A stretch of DNA of 64,000 bases from Alkalicoccus saliphilus. GTDB taxonomy: Bacteria > Bacillota > Bacilli > Bacillales > Salisediminibacteriaceae. The translations under genes and the position numbers were made by a program. Positions 56,979-64,000 of the stretch are shown here, one piece after another. The notes beneath the pieces were generated by a model. It did not search any database, was not told where the DNA came from, and saw nothing but the letters and a program-made list of their open reading frames with translations. The stretch is taken from contig NZ_PZJJ01000001.1 in assembly GCF_003044065.1 (NCBI RefSeq), forward strand, positions 124,001-188,000. The letters run 5' to 3'. The stretch's first letter is position 1, and every line of letters begins with the position of its first letter.

Positions 56979-57116
56979 TTGAAAAAAGCCGGGATTATCC
57001 TGTTGTTAAGTACTTCTTTTTTGTTTACCGCATGCGGGGATCAAAACGAGCGCAATACCGTCGACCCGGAGGAGCTTAACGAAAATAATATACCTGATAA
57101 TGAAACAGAAGAGTAG
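56979..57116 (+). CDS. Small lipoprotein
   Basis: 45 residues. Basic start (MKKAG with a TTG start), hydrophobic segment and a lipobox LFTAC, then a short acidic tail rich in Asn, Glu and Asp (DPEELNENN). The TTG at 56979 has AAGGA eight bases before it, unlike the ATG at 56970, which is too near. Function unknown; its tiny exposed part argues for a regulatory or decoy role rather than binding of a substrate. Confidence 0.6.
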   Translation: MKKAGIILLLSTSFLFTACGDQNERNTVDPEELNENNIPDNETEE

Positions 57117-57188
57117 TTGCAGAGCATAAAGGCACGTTCAGTTTCACACGGTATGCAGGCATGTTAAAGAATCATTTCGAAGTTCACA

Positions 57189-57228
57189 AAAAGTCTGGAA
57201 GTTTTCAGAACACTTCCAGACTTTTTAA
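57189..57228. terminator. Bidirectional terminator between the lipoprotein and the 42-aa gene
   Basis: AAAGTCTGGAAG / CTTCCAGACTTT stem with an 11-nt loop; T runs on both strands. Confidence 0.85.
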
Positions 57229-57238
57229 ATAACCGCCT

Positions 57239-57367
57239 TCACTTTTTTCTGAATTTCATATTAACAGAATTTTTAAACTCTTCTTTGTAACTTCCAAGCG
57301 GTTCCCTGAAAATATAAATAACTATAACGATTAACACTGCAGTAAATACACCTAGAATCATGTCCAT
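57239..57367 (-). CDS. Small membrane protein (42 aa)
   Basis: A 42-residue frame on the minus strand with GAGGAGGG six bases before the ATG. It has one hydrophobic helix (MILGVFTAVLIVIVIYIF) followed by a basic cytosolic tail (FKNSVNMKFRKK). It ends at the shared terminator. Too small for family assignment, but start signals and end make a real gene likely. Confidence 0.6.
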   Translation of the reverse strand: MDMILGVFTAVLIVIVIYIFREPLGSYKEEFKNSVNMKFRKK

Positions 57368-57456
57368 TTTATCCCTCCTCGTTACTTTGTTCCCTTTTTT
57401 TAATGCATTAATGCAGAAATAAACCGGTGTTAAGCTTTCTGAAAGGAGGTGCAGCT

Positions 57457-57735
57457 ATGGCAGTTTACGTAGTAACCTACAAACTTAGTGCTCCGGAGAA
57501 GGAATATAAAGAATTAGAAAAAGTAATGAAGTCCTTTGGAAGCTATTCCAAACGATTTGACTCTTTCTGGATCGTGGACACCTATCACAGCGCAAAGGAT
57601 ATTAAAGAAAAGATTTTTTCCGCTCTTTCGGAAGAGGATCAGCTGTTTGTTATTGAAACGAAAAAGCACTGGTCTTCACGGAACACTCCGGATGGAATGG
57701 TAAAATGGCTGAAAAGTTCCCGACGTACTTTTTAA
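57457..57735 (+). CDS. Small protein with Cas2-like ferredoxin-fold features
   Basis: 92 residues from ATG 57457 (AAAGGAGGTG seven bases upstream); the frame is open 10 codons further without support. The pattern MAVYVVTYKLSAP - KEYKELEKVMKSFGSYSKRFDSFWIVDT - EDQLFVIET resembles the small SinR-annotated family, whose beta-alpha-beta-beta-alpha-beta order matches the Cas2/VapD fold. The catalytic Asp expected after the first strand in Cas2 (YD) is a Lys/Leu here, so nuclease activity is uncertain. No CRISPR array or cas gene is nearby. Confidence 0.6.
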   Translation: MAVYVVTYKLSAPEKEYKELEKVMKSFGSYSKRFDSFWIVDTYHSAKDIKEKIFSALSEEDQLFVIETKKHWSSRNTPDGMVKWLKSSRRTF

Positions 57736-58325
57736 CGGTGCACCCAAAAGCCTCTATAAGGCATTTTTGAGCAGAAATACGAGCTGTGATCTCTTCAAAA
57801 AAGCTATGTCAGAGTCGGCTGTTGATAACCGGAGAAAAACTTCGTTTTCCACCGGCCTGCCGTGGAGGAGATTTCCGGCTGTGCTTACGCCCTGCGGGAT
57901 CTTCCAATCTCCTTCTTCCACGGGCCGGTTTTCGCTTCATTTTTCATAAAAAAGAAAAGTTCTGTTTTCATAGACGCTGCTCTTAAAAAAAAATCGATGC
58001 CCAGGCGATTTTTCGAGACGCCTGCTGAAAGCTTTCTCCGCGGCAAGCGAAGAAAAAAGGAGCTGCAGGCAACCTTCTAAAACAACCCGGAACTTTAACA
58101 GAGACATCCATGCAGCCTCATTGCACCATGATGAATGAAAATAGTTTTTTGTAGTAACATAACCGCCTCTCTAAACGGAAGATCGAAGCTTGTTTAAACA
58201 GAAGATCCTGTTCTGTCTTTTTACTGTAAGCTGAAGTGGACATGGAGGGACTCCGGAGGGATCAAGGCCGAGCCTTTCCTTGGAAACGAAAGCTAACGGC
58301 CCTCTTTATTTTCAAGTCATCCTCA
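57736..58325. other. Non-coding stretch between the Cas2-like gene and rpmG
   Basis: About 590 bases dominated by the dispersed repeat (57816-58103). Frames in it lack ribosome sites. A hairpin-like segment lies at 58237-58310, with purine-rich sequence. Confidence 0.55.
57816..58103 (+). repeat. Dispersed intergenic repeat, copy B
   Basis: Second full copy, about 290 bp. It shares blocks with copy A in the same order (see 1563-1769) and carries an 85-bp insert after the first GAGAAAAA block (about 57845-57945) that copy A lacks; the insert includes inverted CCGGCC/GGCCGG sequence. Differences between the two copies are substitutions and indels rather than a frame. Confidence 0.75.
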
Positions 58326-58380
58326 AAAAAAAGCACCTGCCCTTCCTTGGCATCCAAGGAAAAAGCAGGTGCTTTTTTAT
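58326..58380 (-). terminator. Terminator of rpmG
   Basis: AAAGCACCTGC / GCAGGTGCTTT stem with an inner TTCCTTGG / CCAAGGAA stem, T run on the minus strand. Confidence 0.85.
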
Positions 58381-58382
58381 AC

Positions 58383-58532
58383 TTACTTTGTTTCTTTATG
58401 CATAGTGTGACGGCCTAGACGTGGGCTGTACTTTTTCAGTTCGATACGATCTGGGTTAGTACGCTTATTTTTTGTTGTAATATAATTACGGTCACCAGTC
58501 TCAGTGCAGGCAAGTGTTACTTGTACACGCAT
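58383..58532 (-). CDS. rpmG: 50S ribosomal protein L33
   Basis: 49 residues, [17 protein letters not shown] ... TMHKETK. It matches RpmGA-type L33 in length and in position near yqgN and pbpA. Only one cysteine is present (residue 9), so the two CxxC zinc pairs are missing: this is the zinc-independent form. GGAGGGG lies eight bases before the ATG. Too short for many gene callers. Confidence 0.92.
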   Translation of the reverse strand: MRVQVTLACTETGDRNYITTKNKRTNPDRIELKKYSPRLGRHTMHKETK

Positions 58533-58572
58533 ATTAATACCCCTCCAAACTCTGTTTTACTCATACCTTAAA

Positions 58573-58601
58573 ATAATAGCAGACTATTGCTTCAGATTCA
58601 A
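58573..58601 (-). promoter_or_regulatory. sigma-A promoter of rpmG
   Basis: Minus strand TTGAAT (58596-58601), 17-bp spacer, TATTAT (58573-58578), about 40 bp upstream of the start codon. Confidence 0.7.
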
Positions 58602-58648
58602 GTAGATGTGTAAAGGAAATTTCCTTATCAGCATAAAATTTAAGCAGA

Positions 58649-60763
58649 CTACTGACCTTCCACGTCATCTCCCTGATTTTCTTCTGTTTCTGCTTCTTCG
58701 GAGTCGTCCTCGCTCTCGTCTTCCTCAAAGTCTTCCACTTCCGGACCATCTTCGGGTTCCTGCGGGCCGCTTCTTTCTTCTTTCAAGTCAAAATATTCTT
58801 CCATGGCACGGCTTGCGATACCTGCAGCTATCCCGCCGCTTCCAGCCTGGTTACTAGTGCCGGGTACTACGACGGAAAAAGCTACTTCCGGCTCCTCAAA
58901 TGGCGCGTACCCTACAAATGTCTGGTTGTTTCCGGGCTCCTCATCCACAAAGATCTGTGCTGTTCCAGTTTTTCCTGCAACTTCCTCATCGACCAGTGAA
59001 AAGAAATTCCGTGCAGTTCCCTGGCTGCCGTGCACTACCCGGTAAAAACCTTCCTGAATTCTTTCGAAATACTCCTCATCCACATCGATTGTGTTGAGAA
59101 TTTTCGGTTCGAACTGGTGAGAAATAGTTCCAAGCTCTTCCCCTCCCGGATCGGGCTCAAGAATTTCACTTACTACCCGCGGTGCAATACGCACTCCACT
59201 GTTGGCTACTGTAGAAACATACTGGGCCAGCTGCAGCGGTGTATATGTGTCAAACTGTCCGAAAGCAAGAAACAGCATACTGCCGGGCGGAGCATCATTT
59301 CCCCCGTCTATTCCTGCAAACTCGTTCGGCAGATCAATCCCCGTCTCCACCCCGAGTCCAAACTGGGCGTAGTAGGACCGAAGAATATCAAATCCTCTTG
59401 TGTAATTCCCCCAGTTACTTCCGGAAACGCCGGGTGTGTAATCGACAATTCTCATAGCTACTTCCACCATGTAAATGTTGGAAGACCGTTCCAGCGCTGT
59501 CAGGTCGTCTACTCTACCAAGGTTGTTTACAGAACTGATCGTTCTTTCAGTACCCGGGAGCCGGATCGGCCTGTCATTGATCGTCGAGCCCGGCGGCAGG
59601 ACGCCTGTATCGTATCCTGCCAGGACGCTTGCAGCTTTCATGGAGGAACCGACCACATAGCCCTGCGTAAAGGTTCCCAGATCGTTGCTTCCTCCAGCCA
59701 TAGCGAGCACTTCACCGGTATCCGGCTCCATCATCACGACATAGGCGTCCTCGTCCGCTAAGAAATTGCCGCTTCTTTCATCGAGAGCTTCATCAATAAT
59801 GTCCTCCAGACGCTGCTGCAGTTCCATATCAAACGTAAGTTTCAAATCGTATCCTCTGCCTCCAGGTGTGTCTTCCACACTCCGGATGACATTCCCATCA
59901 GTGTCGGTAAAGTTTTCAAGGGCTCCTTTACGTCCTCTGAGAACTGCTTCGTATTCCTCTTCCAGATAGCTCGTTCCTACTTCTTCATTTCGTTCATACC
60001 CTTCCGCGAGAAACCTTTCCACGCTTTCACGGGGAATGGACCCTACTTCCCCGAAAACAGGCCGGAGACTGTCTCCATACGTATATTTCCGGGCCGCATC
60101 TCTGATGATATCCACCCCCGGCAGACTTTCTATCTGTTCTGTAATAAGGGCTGCTTCTTCATATTCAAGACCGCGCTGCACTTTATGAGGGATATTATTG
60201 TACCCGCTGTTCAATTCTCTCCAGATCATAAAAACTTCCAGGTCTTCGTCACTCAGAGAAGCAAGTTCTTCGTCGGATACAGATTCGATTCTTACTGTAT
60301 GTGCTTCTCCATCATCGAGACCTTGAGCATTCTGTTCCTCTACACTCAGCTTATCTTCAAACGCTTCAGGGTTTTTTAAAGCCCAGAATTCACGACGGTC
60401 TCTTTCGTAGCTTGAAGCCGCATTCTCCGTGTCCAAAGATATGAACTCGTTCAGCTTTTCTGCCGTCTCCAGAATGTCTTCCTGGGGTCTGTTCCGGTTC
60501 GTATAGGTTACGGTAAGAATCAGTTCATTGCCTACCATCAGATTCCCGTACCGGTCATACATATGTCCCCTGGGGGCTTCGATCGGCTCCATTACACTGA
60601 CTTCCCGGTTCACCTGTTCATCATATTCCTCTCCCTGCACAATCTGCACGATGCCAAGTCGGAGGATTAATATCGAAAACAAAATGAAAACGAGAAAAAA
60701 GAGGAAATTGAGCCTCGTTGATAAATGTGTTCTATGTACCAGTTTTTCTCCCATATAAGCCAC
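58649..60763 (-). CDS. pbpA: Class B penicillin-binding protein 2A
   Basis: 704 residues. N-terminal cytosolic/transmembrane anchor (about 18-42), dimerisation domain (50-270), transpeptidase domain with SSMK active serine motif (about residue 332), SSN (RSSNIYM) and KTGTAQ. It cross-links peptidoglycan during elongation of the side wall in B. subtilis. The last 45 residues are almost entirely Glu/Asp/Ser (GPEVEDFEEDESEDDSE), facing outside, a feature of halophilic proteins. Position next to sodA fits B. subtilis. Confidence 0.93.
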   Translation of the reverse strand: MAYMGEKLVHRTHLSTRLNFLFFLVFILFSILILRLGIVQIVQGEEYDEQVNREVSVMEPIEAPRGHMYDRYGNLMVGNELILTVTYTNRNRPQEDILETAEKLNEFISLDTENAASSYERDRREFWALKNPEAFEDKLSVEEQNAQGLDDGEAHTVRIESVSDEELASLSDEDLEVFMIWRELNSGYNNIPHKVQRGLEYEEAALITEQIESLPGVDIIRDAARKYTYGDSLRPVFGEVGSIPRESVERFLAEGYERNEEVGTSYLEEEYEAVLRGRKGALENFTDTDGNVIRSVEDTPGGRGYDLKLTFDMELQQRLEDIIDEALDERSGNFLADEDAYVVMMEPDTGEVLAMAGGSNDLGTFTQGYVVGSSMKAASVLAGYDTGVLPPGSTINDRPIRLPGTERTISSVNNLGRVDDLTALERSSNIYMVEVAMRIVDYTPGVSGSNWGNYTRGFDILRSYYAQFGLGVETGIDLPNEFAGIDGGNDAPPGSMLFLAFGQFDTYTPLQLAQYVSTVANSGVRIAPRVVSEILEPDPGGEELGTISHQFEPKILNTIDVDEEYFERIQEGFYRVVHGSQGTARNFFSLVDEEVAGKTGTAQIFVDEEPGNNQTFVGYAPFEEPEVAFSVVVPGTSNQAGSGGIAAGIASRAMEEYFDLKEERSGPQEPEDGPEVEDFEEDESEDDSEEAETEENQGDDVEGQ

Positions 60764-60802
60764 CCTCTTAATTCTTCCTGTGCCAACATTTATGTTTGTT
60801 TA

Positions 60803-60845
60803 AGTAAAGTGTCCCAAAAGCACAGCTTCTGGGACACTTCAGGAA
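60803..60845 (-). terminator. Terminator hairpin of the 6S RNA
   Basis: AAGTGTCCCA / TGGGACACTT stem (10 bp) with a 14-nt loop just after the 6S 3' end, followed by TTACTT. The T tract is weak, so read-through into pbpA is possible. Confidence 0.55.
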
Positions 60846-60847
60846 AG

Positions 60848-61033
60848 GATTGCCCGCATGTGCGGTTATCTTCCAGATTTCACGAACCCGCCTAAGGCAG
60901 GTGGGTGCCTGCAGGGCGATTTTCAGCTTCCTCATAAAGGCATGCTGTCCGTCGCCCAATGTAAGGCTCCCAAAGTGAATTGGTGTTCGGTTCGAATTAA
61001 ACTCGAAGTTCACCAACACCGCAGGCAACTTTT
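60848..61033 (-). ncRNA. ssrS: 6S RNA (ssrS)
   Basis: About 180 nt upstream of pbpA with the 6S plan: a 5' CCTGCGGTGTT element, closing stem TTGCCTGC paired with GCGGGCAA at the 3' end, AGCATGCC followed by GAGGAAGC and AAAAT in the middle, and a CACCCACCTGCC / GGCGGGTTC stem. The order matches the E. coli pattern AGCATGC ... GAGAAGC ... CACCTTG ... GGGTTC. 6S RNA mimics an open promoter and binds sigma-A RNA polymerase. A consensus promoter lies directly upstream. Termini are estimated. Confidence 0.78.
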
Positions 61034-61044
61034 CTATTGATTTC

Positions 61045-61074
61045 ATTATACAATAGGTCCAGAAAGTTTTTCAA
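61045..61074 (-). promoter_or_regulatory. sigma-A promoter of 6S RNA
   Basis: Minus strand TTGAAA (61069-61074), 18-bp spacer, perfect TATAAT (61045-61050). Start expected near 61037. The remaining DNA toward sodA (61075-61177) has no gene. Confidence 0.8.
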
Positions 61075-61177
61075 TCCTCATTCCAGCTTATATTGAGTCT
61101 TCTCTTTGTGCTGCCGGCTTACCGCTCGCCATACTGAAAGTTTTTCAACGGTCCGGTTTCCCATATAAAACACAACA

Positions 61178-61212
61178 ATAATAAAAAGCCCGGCGCAGGA
61201 CCGGGCTTTTAG
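61178..61212 (-). terminator. Terminator of sodA
   Basis: AAAAGCCCGG / CCGGGCTTTT stem with a 7-nt loop, T-rich on the minus strand, just past the sodA stop. Confidence 0.88.
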
Positions 61213-61222
61213 TGTATTTAAA

Positions 61223-61831
<609 letters not shown>

Positions 61832-61937
61832 TCATATCTCCTCCTTAAATTATCGTTCAAAGTACTGGAGTTCCTTCCGATCATCGAAAAGTACCAGCAT
61901 GATACACATTACCAAATATTCCACATCCATTCAAATG

Positions 61938-62285
61938 TTAAACCTTTGATTCTTTTCCTCTGTAAGTCATGCGCGGATTAAGCATCTGATTCGGCGACTT
62001 CAACTGAAACATGGAAGGAGTATCATTAAAATCGACGATGAGATGTTCGTCATAAATCCAGTCCACCCTTTTATCAATAGCTGCTGTAAATTCATGCGGT
62101 ACTGTTTCCAGGCGGACAGCCGCATCCGGCAGATCTTCACTTTTCATGGCTATCAGGTCGCTCACTCCGTTGACGACACAGCCTGTTCCTGCTGTTTCGT
62201 GACTGATAAACAGAACACTTTCCTCCGGCAGAAATTCTTTCTGCCTAAGCTCTTCCACAGCTCGATCTGTAATTTCAACTTTCAT
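61938..62285 (-). CDS. HesB-like / iron-sulfur biosynthesis-fold protein
   Basis: 115 residues from ATG 62285 (MKVEITDRAVEEL), which has AAAGGAG upstream; the longer frame (18 codons more) is less likely. It fits the HesB/IscA-like fold by pattern (I-T-D/E-A-V-E at start, ETAGTGCVVNGVSDL). The C-terminal cysteines that bind Fe-S in IscA (CGCGxSF) are missing and only one Cys remains, as in YneR/YqkB-like proteins of bacilli, so a scaffold role is unlikely. Function unknown. Confidence 0.75.
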   Translation of the reverse strand: MKVEITDRAVEELRQKEFLPEESVLFISHETAGTGCVVNGVSDLIAMKSEDLPDAAVRLETVPHEFTAAIDKRVDWIYDEHLIVDFNDTPSMFQLKSPNQMLNPRMTYRGKESKV

Positions 62286-62334
62286 ACGTACCACTCCTTT
62301 CATCACCCTGTTTCCCTTTTTAACGGTAAAAGAA

Positions 62335-62369
62335 AACAAAAAAAGAGAGAAGCAGCTGCTTCTCTCTTT
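62335..62369 (-). terminator. Terminator of the tRNA operon
   Basis: Perfect palindromic stem AAAGAGAGAAGC / GCTTCTCTCTTT with a 4-nt loop and a run of T on the minus strand. Confidence 0.88.
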
Positions 62370-62385
62370 GGGAATTAATTTAAAA

Positions 62386-62478
62386 TGGAGGAGGAAGAGG
62401 GATTCGAACCCCCGCGGGCTTTGACACCCCTGTCGGTTTTCAAGACCGATCCCTTCAGCCAGACTTGGGTATTCCTCC
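62386..62478 (-). tRNA. tRNA-Ser (anticodon TGA)
   Basis: Long variable arm class II tRNA: acceptor GGAGGAA/TTCCTCC, anticodon stem TCGGT/ACCGA with loop CTTGAAA (anticodon TGA), T-arm GGTTCGAATCC, encoded CCA. The base before CCA reads T, where serine tRNAs usually have G. Confidence 0.92.
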
Positions 62479-62486
62479 GGATAAAA

Positions 62487-62563
62487 TGGTGGACCCTGCA
62501 GGACTCGAACCTGCGACCGGACGGTTATGAGCCGTCAGCTCTAACCAACTGAGCTAAGGGTCC
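62487..62563 (-). tRNA. tRNA-Ile (anticodon CAT, lysidine type)
   Basis: Cloverleaf with GGACCCT acceptor, anticodon stem GACGG/CCGTC and loop CTCATAA. CAT with this body (GGACC-, GACGGCTCATAACCGTC) matches the Ile2 isoacceptor whose C34 is converted to lysidine by TilS to read AUA. CCA encoded. Confidence 0.85.
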
Positions 62564-62581
62564 AGAAAAGGTATGTAATTA

Positions 62582-62658
62582 TGGTAGCGGCGGAGGGAAT
62601 CGAACCCCCGACCTCACGGGTATGAACCGTACGCTCTAGCCAGCTGAGCTACACCGCC
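62582..62658 (-). tRNA. tRNA-Met (elongator, anticodon CAT)
   Basis: Body GGCGGTGTAGCTCAGCTGG and anticodon loop TTCATAC match bacillar elongator tRNA-Met; CCA encoded. First of the Met-Ile-Ser operon. Confidence 0.92.
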
Positions 62659-62678
62659 CTTTTGCAAAGACAAGTTAT

Positions 62679-62708
62679 ATATTAGCATGCTTTTTTCAGC
62701 ATAGTCAA
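62679..62708 (-). promoter_or_regulatory. sigma-A promoter of the tRNA operon
   Basis: Minus strand TTGACT (62703-62708), 18-bp spacer, TAATAT (62679-62684), about 20 bp upstream of tRNA-Met. Confidence 0.6.
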
Positions 62709-62810
62709 TAACTTTTTCAATAAAATATATTTGATAATTTTCGATACCGTATCACATAAGACAGTCAAACGTACTCCGGAGCCCGAAAACTCCGGAGTAC
62801 GTCTGCTGTT

Positions 62811-64000
62811 CTATTCCTCCACTACTGTTTCTGCAATATTTACAGCATGGTCCCCTACCCGCTCCAGGTTACTGATCATGTCCACAAAAACAATTCCTGC
62901 AGAGCCTTCACACAGTCCTTCATTGAGACGCATGATGTGTTTTTTCCTGAGCTGGCGCTCCATTTTATCGATTTCTTCTTCTTTGAGAATAGCTGCTTTA
63001 GCAATTGTCACATCATCTTCTTCCAATGATCTCACAGCTTCGTTCAGCGTTGCTATTGTCAGTTTAAACATATTATCCAGATCTTCAACAGCCGATTCAG
63101 ACAGCTTGACCTTATTCGCAATCTGATAATCTTTCAATTCCACGATGTTTTCCATATGATCTCCAACCCGTTCAATATCCCTTACCGTATCCATAAGCAC
63201 GGAATGGAGCCGGGAATCTCCGGCAGTCAGTGAATTTGTGGAAATTCTGGTTAAATAGTCTGTAATTTTTCTATCCAGGTTATTTATAGCATCTTCAAAC
63301 TGATACGTCAGTTCAGCGTGACGCTTCTGCCCGGTAAGCACATATTGAGCGGATTCTTCCAGCCCCTGAGTGGAAAGCTCTGCCATACGGAGCGTTTCTT
63401 TTTTCGCCTGGGACAGAGCAATAGACGAAGACTGCGTTATAAGCGTCGGATCCAGATGCTGTGCCTTATATTCAATTACCTGTTCGTTGCCTGGAATAAG
63501 CTTTGTAACTACTACAGCCAGCACTGCTACAAACGGAAGCTGTATCAGTACGTTGGATGTGTTAAATATTCCGTGGGCCACTGCAATCGTCATTTCAGGA
63601 TTCAAATTCCAGTTTTCCTGTATAAACGCAATCATCGAGATAAACGGCTGAATGACGATCAGTACGATGAATGTCCCTACAAGGTTGAAAATAACATGGG
63701 AAAGCGCTGCCCGCTTTGCAGCAATCGAAGCCCCGAGGGAGGCGAGAACGGCAGTGATCGTTGTCCCAATGTTATCCCCGAACAATACGGGCAGTGCTGC
63801 GTCGAGATCCATCGCCCCCTGGGCAAAAAGCTGCTGCAGAAGCCCGATAGCCGCTGTGGAACTCTGCACACTTACCGTAAATATAGTACCGATCAGCACC
63901 CCGAGAAGCGGATTCGTGCTCATGCTGACTGTTAACTCAGCGAAAGCCTCCACTTCACGTATCGGCCGGAGCCCGTCACCCATTAAACTGAGGCCGTAGA
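62811..64000 (-). CDS. Na/Pi cotransporter family protein with PhoU-like domain (partial)
   Basis: The frame is open to the end of the window (it begins outside), so only the last 396 residues are present. Transmembrane half includes the inverted-repeat motif VQSSTAAIGLLQ and the GDNIGTTITAVLA segment typical of NptA/YqeW Na+-phosphate cotransporters, followed by a cytosolic PhoU-like helical domain (about 240-390 of the visible part). Likely imports phosphate with Na+, which suits an alkaline environment. Confidence 0.85.
   Translation of the reverse strand, partial: YGLSLMGDGLRPIREVEAFAELTVSMSTNPLLGVLIGTIFTVSVQSSTAAIGLLQQLFAQGAMDLDAALPVLFGDNIGTTITAVLASLGASIAAKRAALSHVIFNLVGTFIVLIVIQPFISMIAFIQENWNLNPEMTIAVAHGIFNTSNVLIQLPFVAVLAVVVTKLIPGNEQVIEYKAQHLDPTLITQSSSIALSQAKKETLRMAELSTQGLEESAQYVLTGQKRHAELTYQFEDAINNLDRKITDYLTRISTNSLTAGDSRLHSVLMDTVRDIERVGDHMENIVELKDYQIANKVKLSESAVEDLDNMFKLTIATLNEAVRSLEEDDVTIAKAAILKEEEIDKMERQLRKKHIMRLNEGLCEGSAGIVFVDMISNLERVGDHAVNIAETVVEE

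Noticed and set aside
57767-58080. Frames within repeat copy B
   Set aside because: The homologous copy A does not keep these frames open and no Shine-Dalgarno precedes them.
60768-61046. Frame of 92 codons upstream of pbpA
   Set aside because: It spans the 6S RNA gene and its terminator hairpin; the conserved features are RNA structure, not protein.

Overview
The window is a stretch of chromosome from a member of the Bacillaceae (Firmicutes). Gene order follows the Bacillus subtilis yqe-yqj region, read mostly on the minus strand: yqjA, brxB, the bkd operon, spo0A, recN, argR, tlyA, dxs, ispA, xseBA, folD, nusB, yqhY, accCB, efp, an M24 peptidase, mntR, lipM, yqhL, gcvPB-gcvPA-gcvT, comGG-GA, yqgY-yqgW, glcK, yqgQ, gluP, yqgN, rpmG, pbpA and sodA. 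Proteins are acidic (for example a Glu/Asp-rich tail on the PBP). The ispA-dxs interval carries an OLE-type large RNA with its membrane partner OapA, a system known from extremophilic and anaerobic Firmicutes. I infer a halo/alkaliphilic Bacillaceae close to lineages such as Alkalicoccus or Salisediminibacterium; the species cannot be fixed from this sequence alone.

Layout. 1-2700: start of an unidentified gene, a 29-aa Prli42-like peptide, yqjA, a dispersed repeat, tRNA-Arg and a small unknown protein. 2800-13560: brxB, then the branched-chain amino-acid catabolic operon ptb-bcd-buk-lpdV-bkdAA-bkdAB-bkdB with its sigma-54 promoter and the activator bkdR; it supplies branched acyl-CoA primers for fatty-acid synthesis. 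13700-27540: yqzF, spo0A, recN, argR, and the run nusB-folD-xseA-xseB-ispA-OLE RNA-oapA-dxs-tlyA-argR. 25700-32700: yqhY-accC-accB, efp, M24 peptidase, two membrane proteins and mntR. 33000-41600: class II ribonucleotide reductase with paired NrdR boxes, lipM, a rhodanese-like protein and the glycine cleavage operon behind a tandem glycine riboswitch. 41600-46020: the comG DNA-uptake pseudopilus operon, split by a 387-bp non-coding insertion. 46200-58550: stress and metabolic genes (YtxH-like, yqgY, yqgX-like, glcK, yqgQ, yueI, gluP, ldh with a Rex site, DUF92, yqgN), small orphan genes and rpmG. 58600-64000: pbpA, a 6S RNA, sodA, a HesB-like gene, a three-tRNA operon and a Na/Pi cotransporter running off the end.

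Themes. Lipoyl-dependent complexes are concentrated here: BCKDH, the glycine cleavage system and the lipoyl-relay enzyme LipM. Membrane building and isoprenoid supply (accBC, ispA, dxs, bkd) sit next to OLE/OapA, whose known roles are in membrane-linked stress responses. Redox and nucleotide control is visible as Rex, NrdR and possible cre sites.

The most notable absences are spoIVB, which normally lies between recN and spo0A, and the spoIIIAA-AH operon, which normally lies between efp and accB. Spo0A itself is intact. Together these suggest loss of endospore formation with Spo0A kept for other work, unless the genes moved elsewhere. No CRISPR array, prophage or intact insertion sequence was seen.
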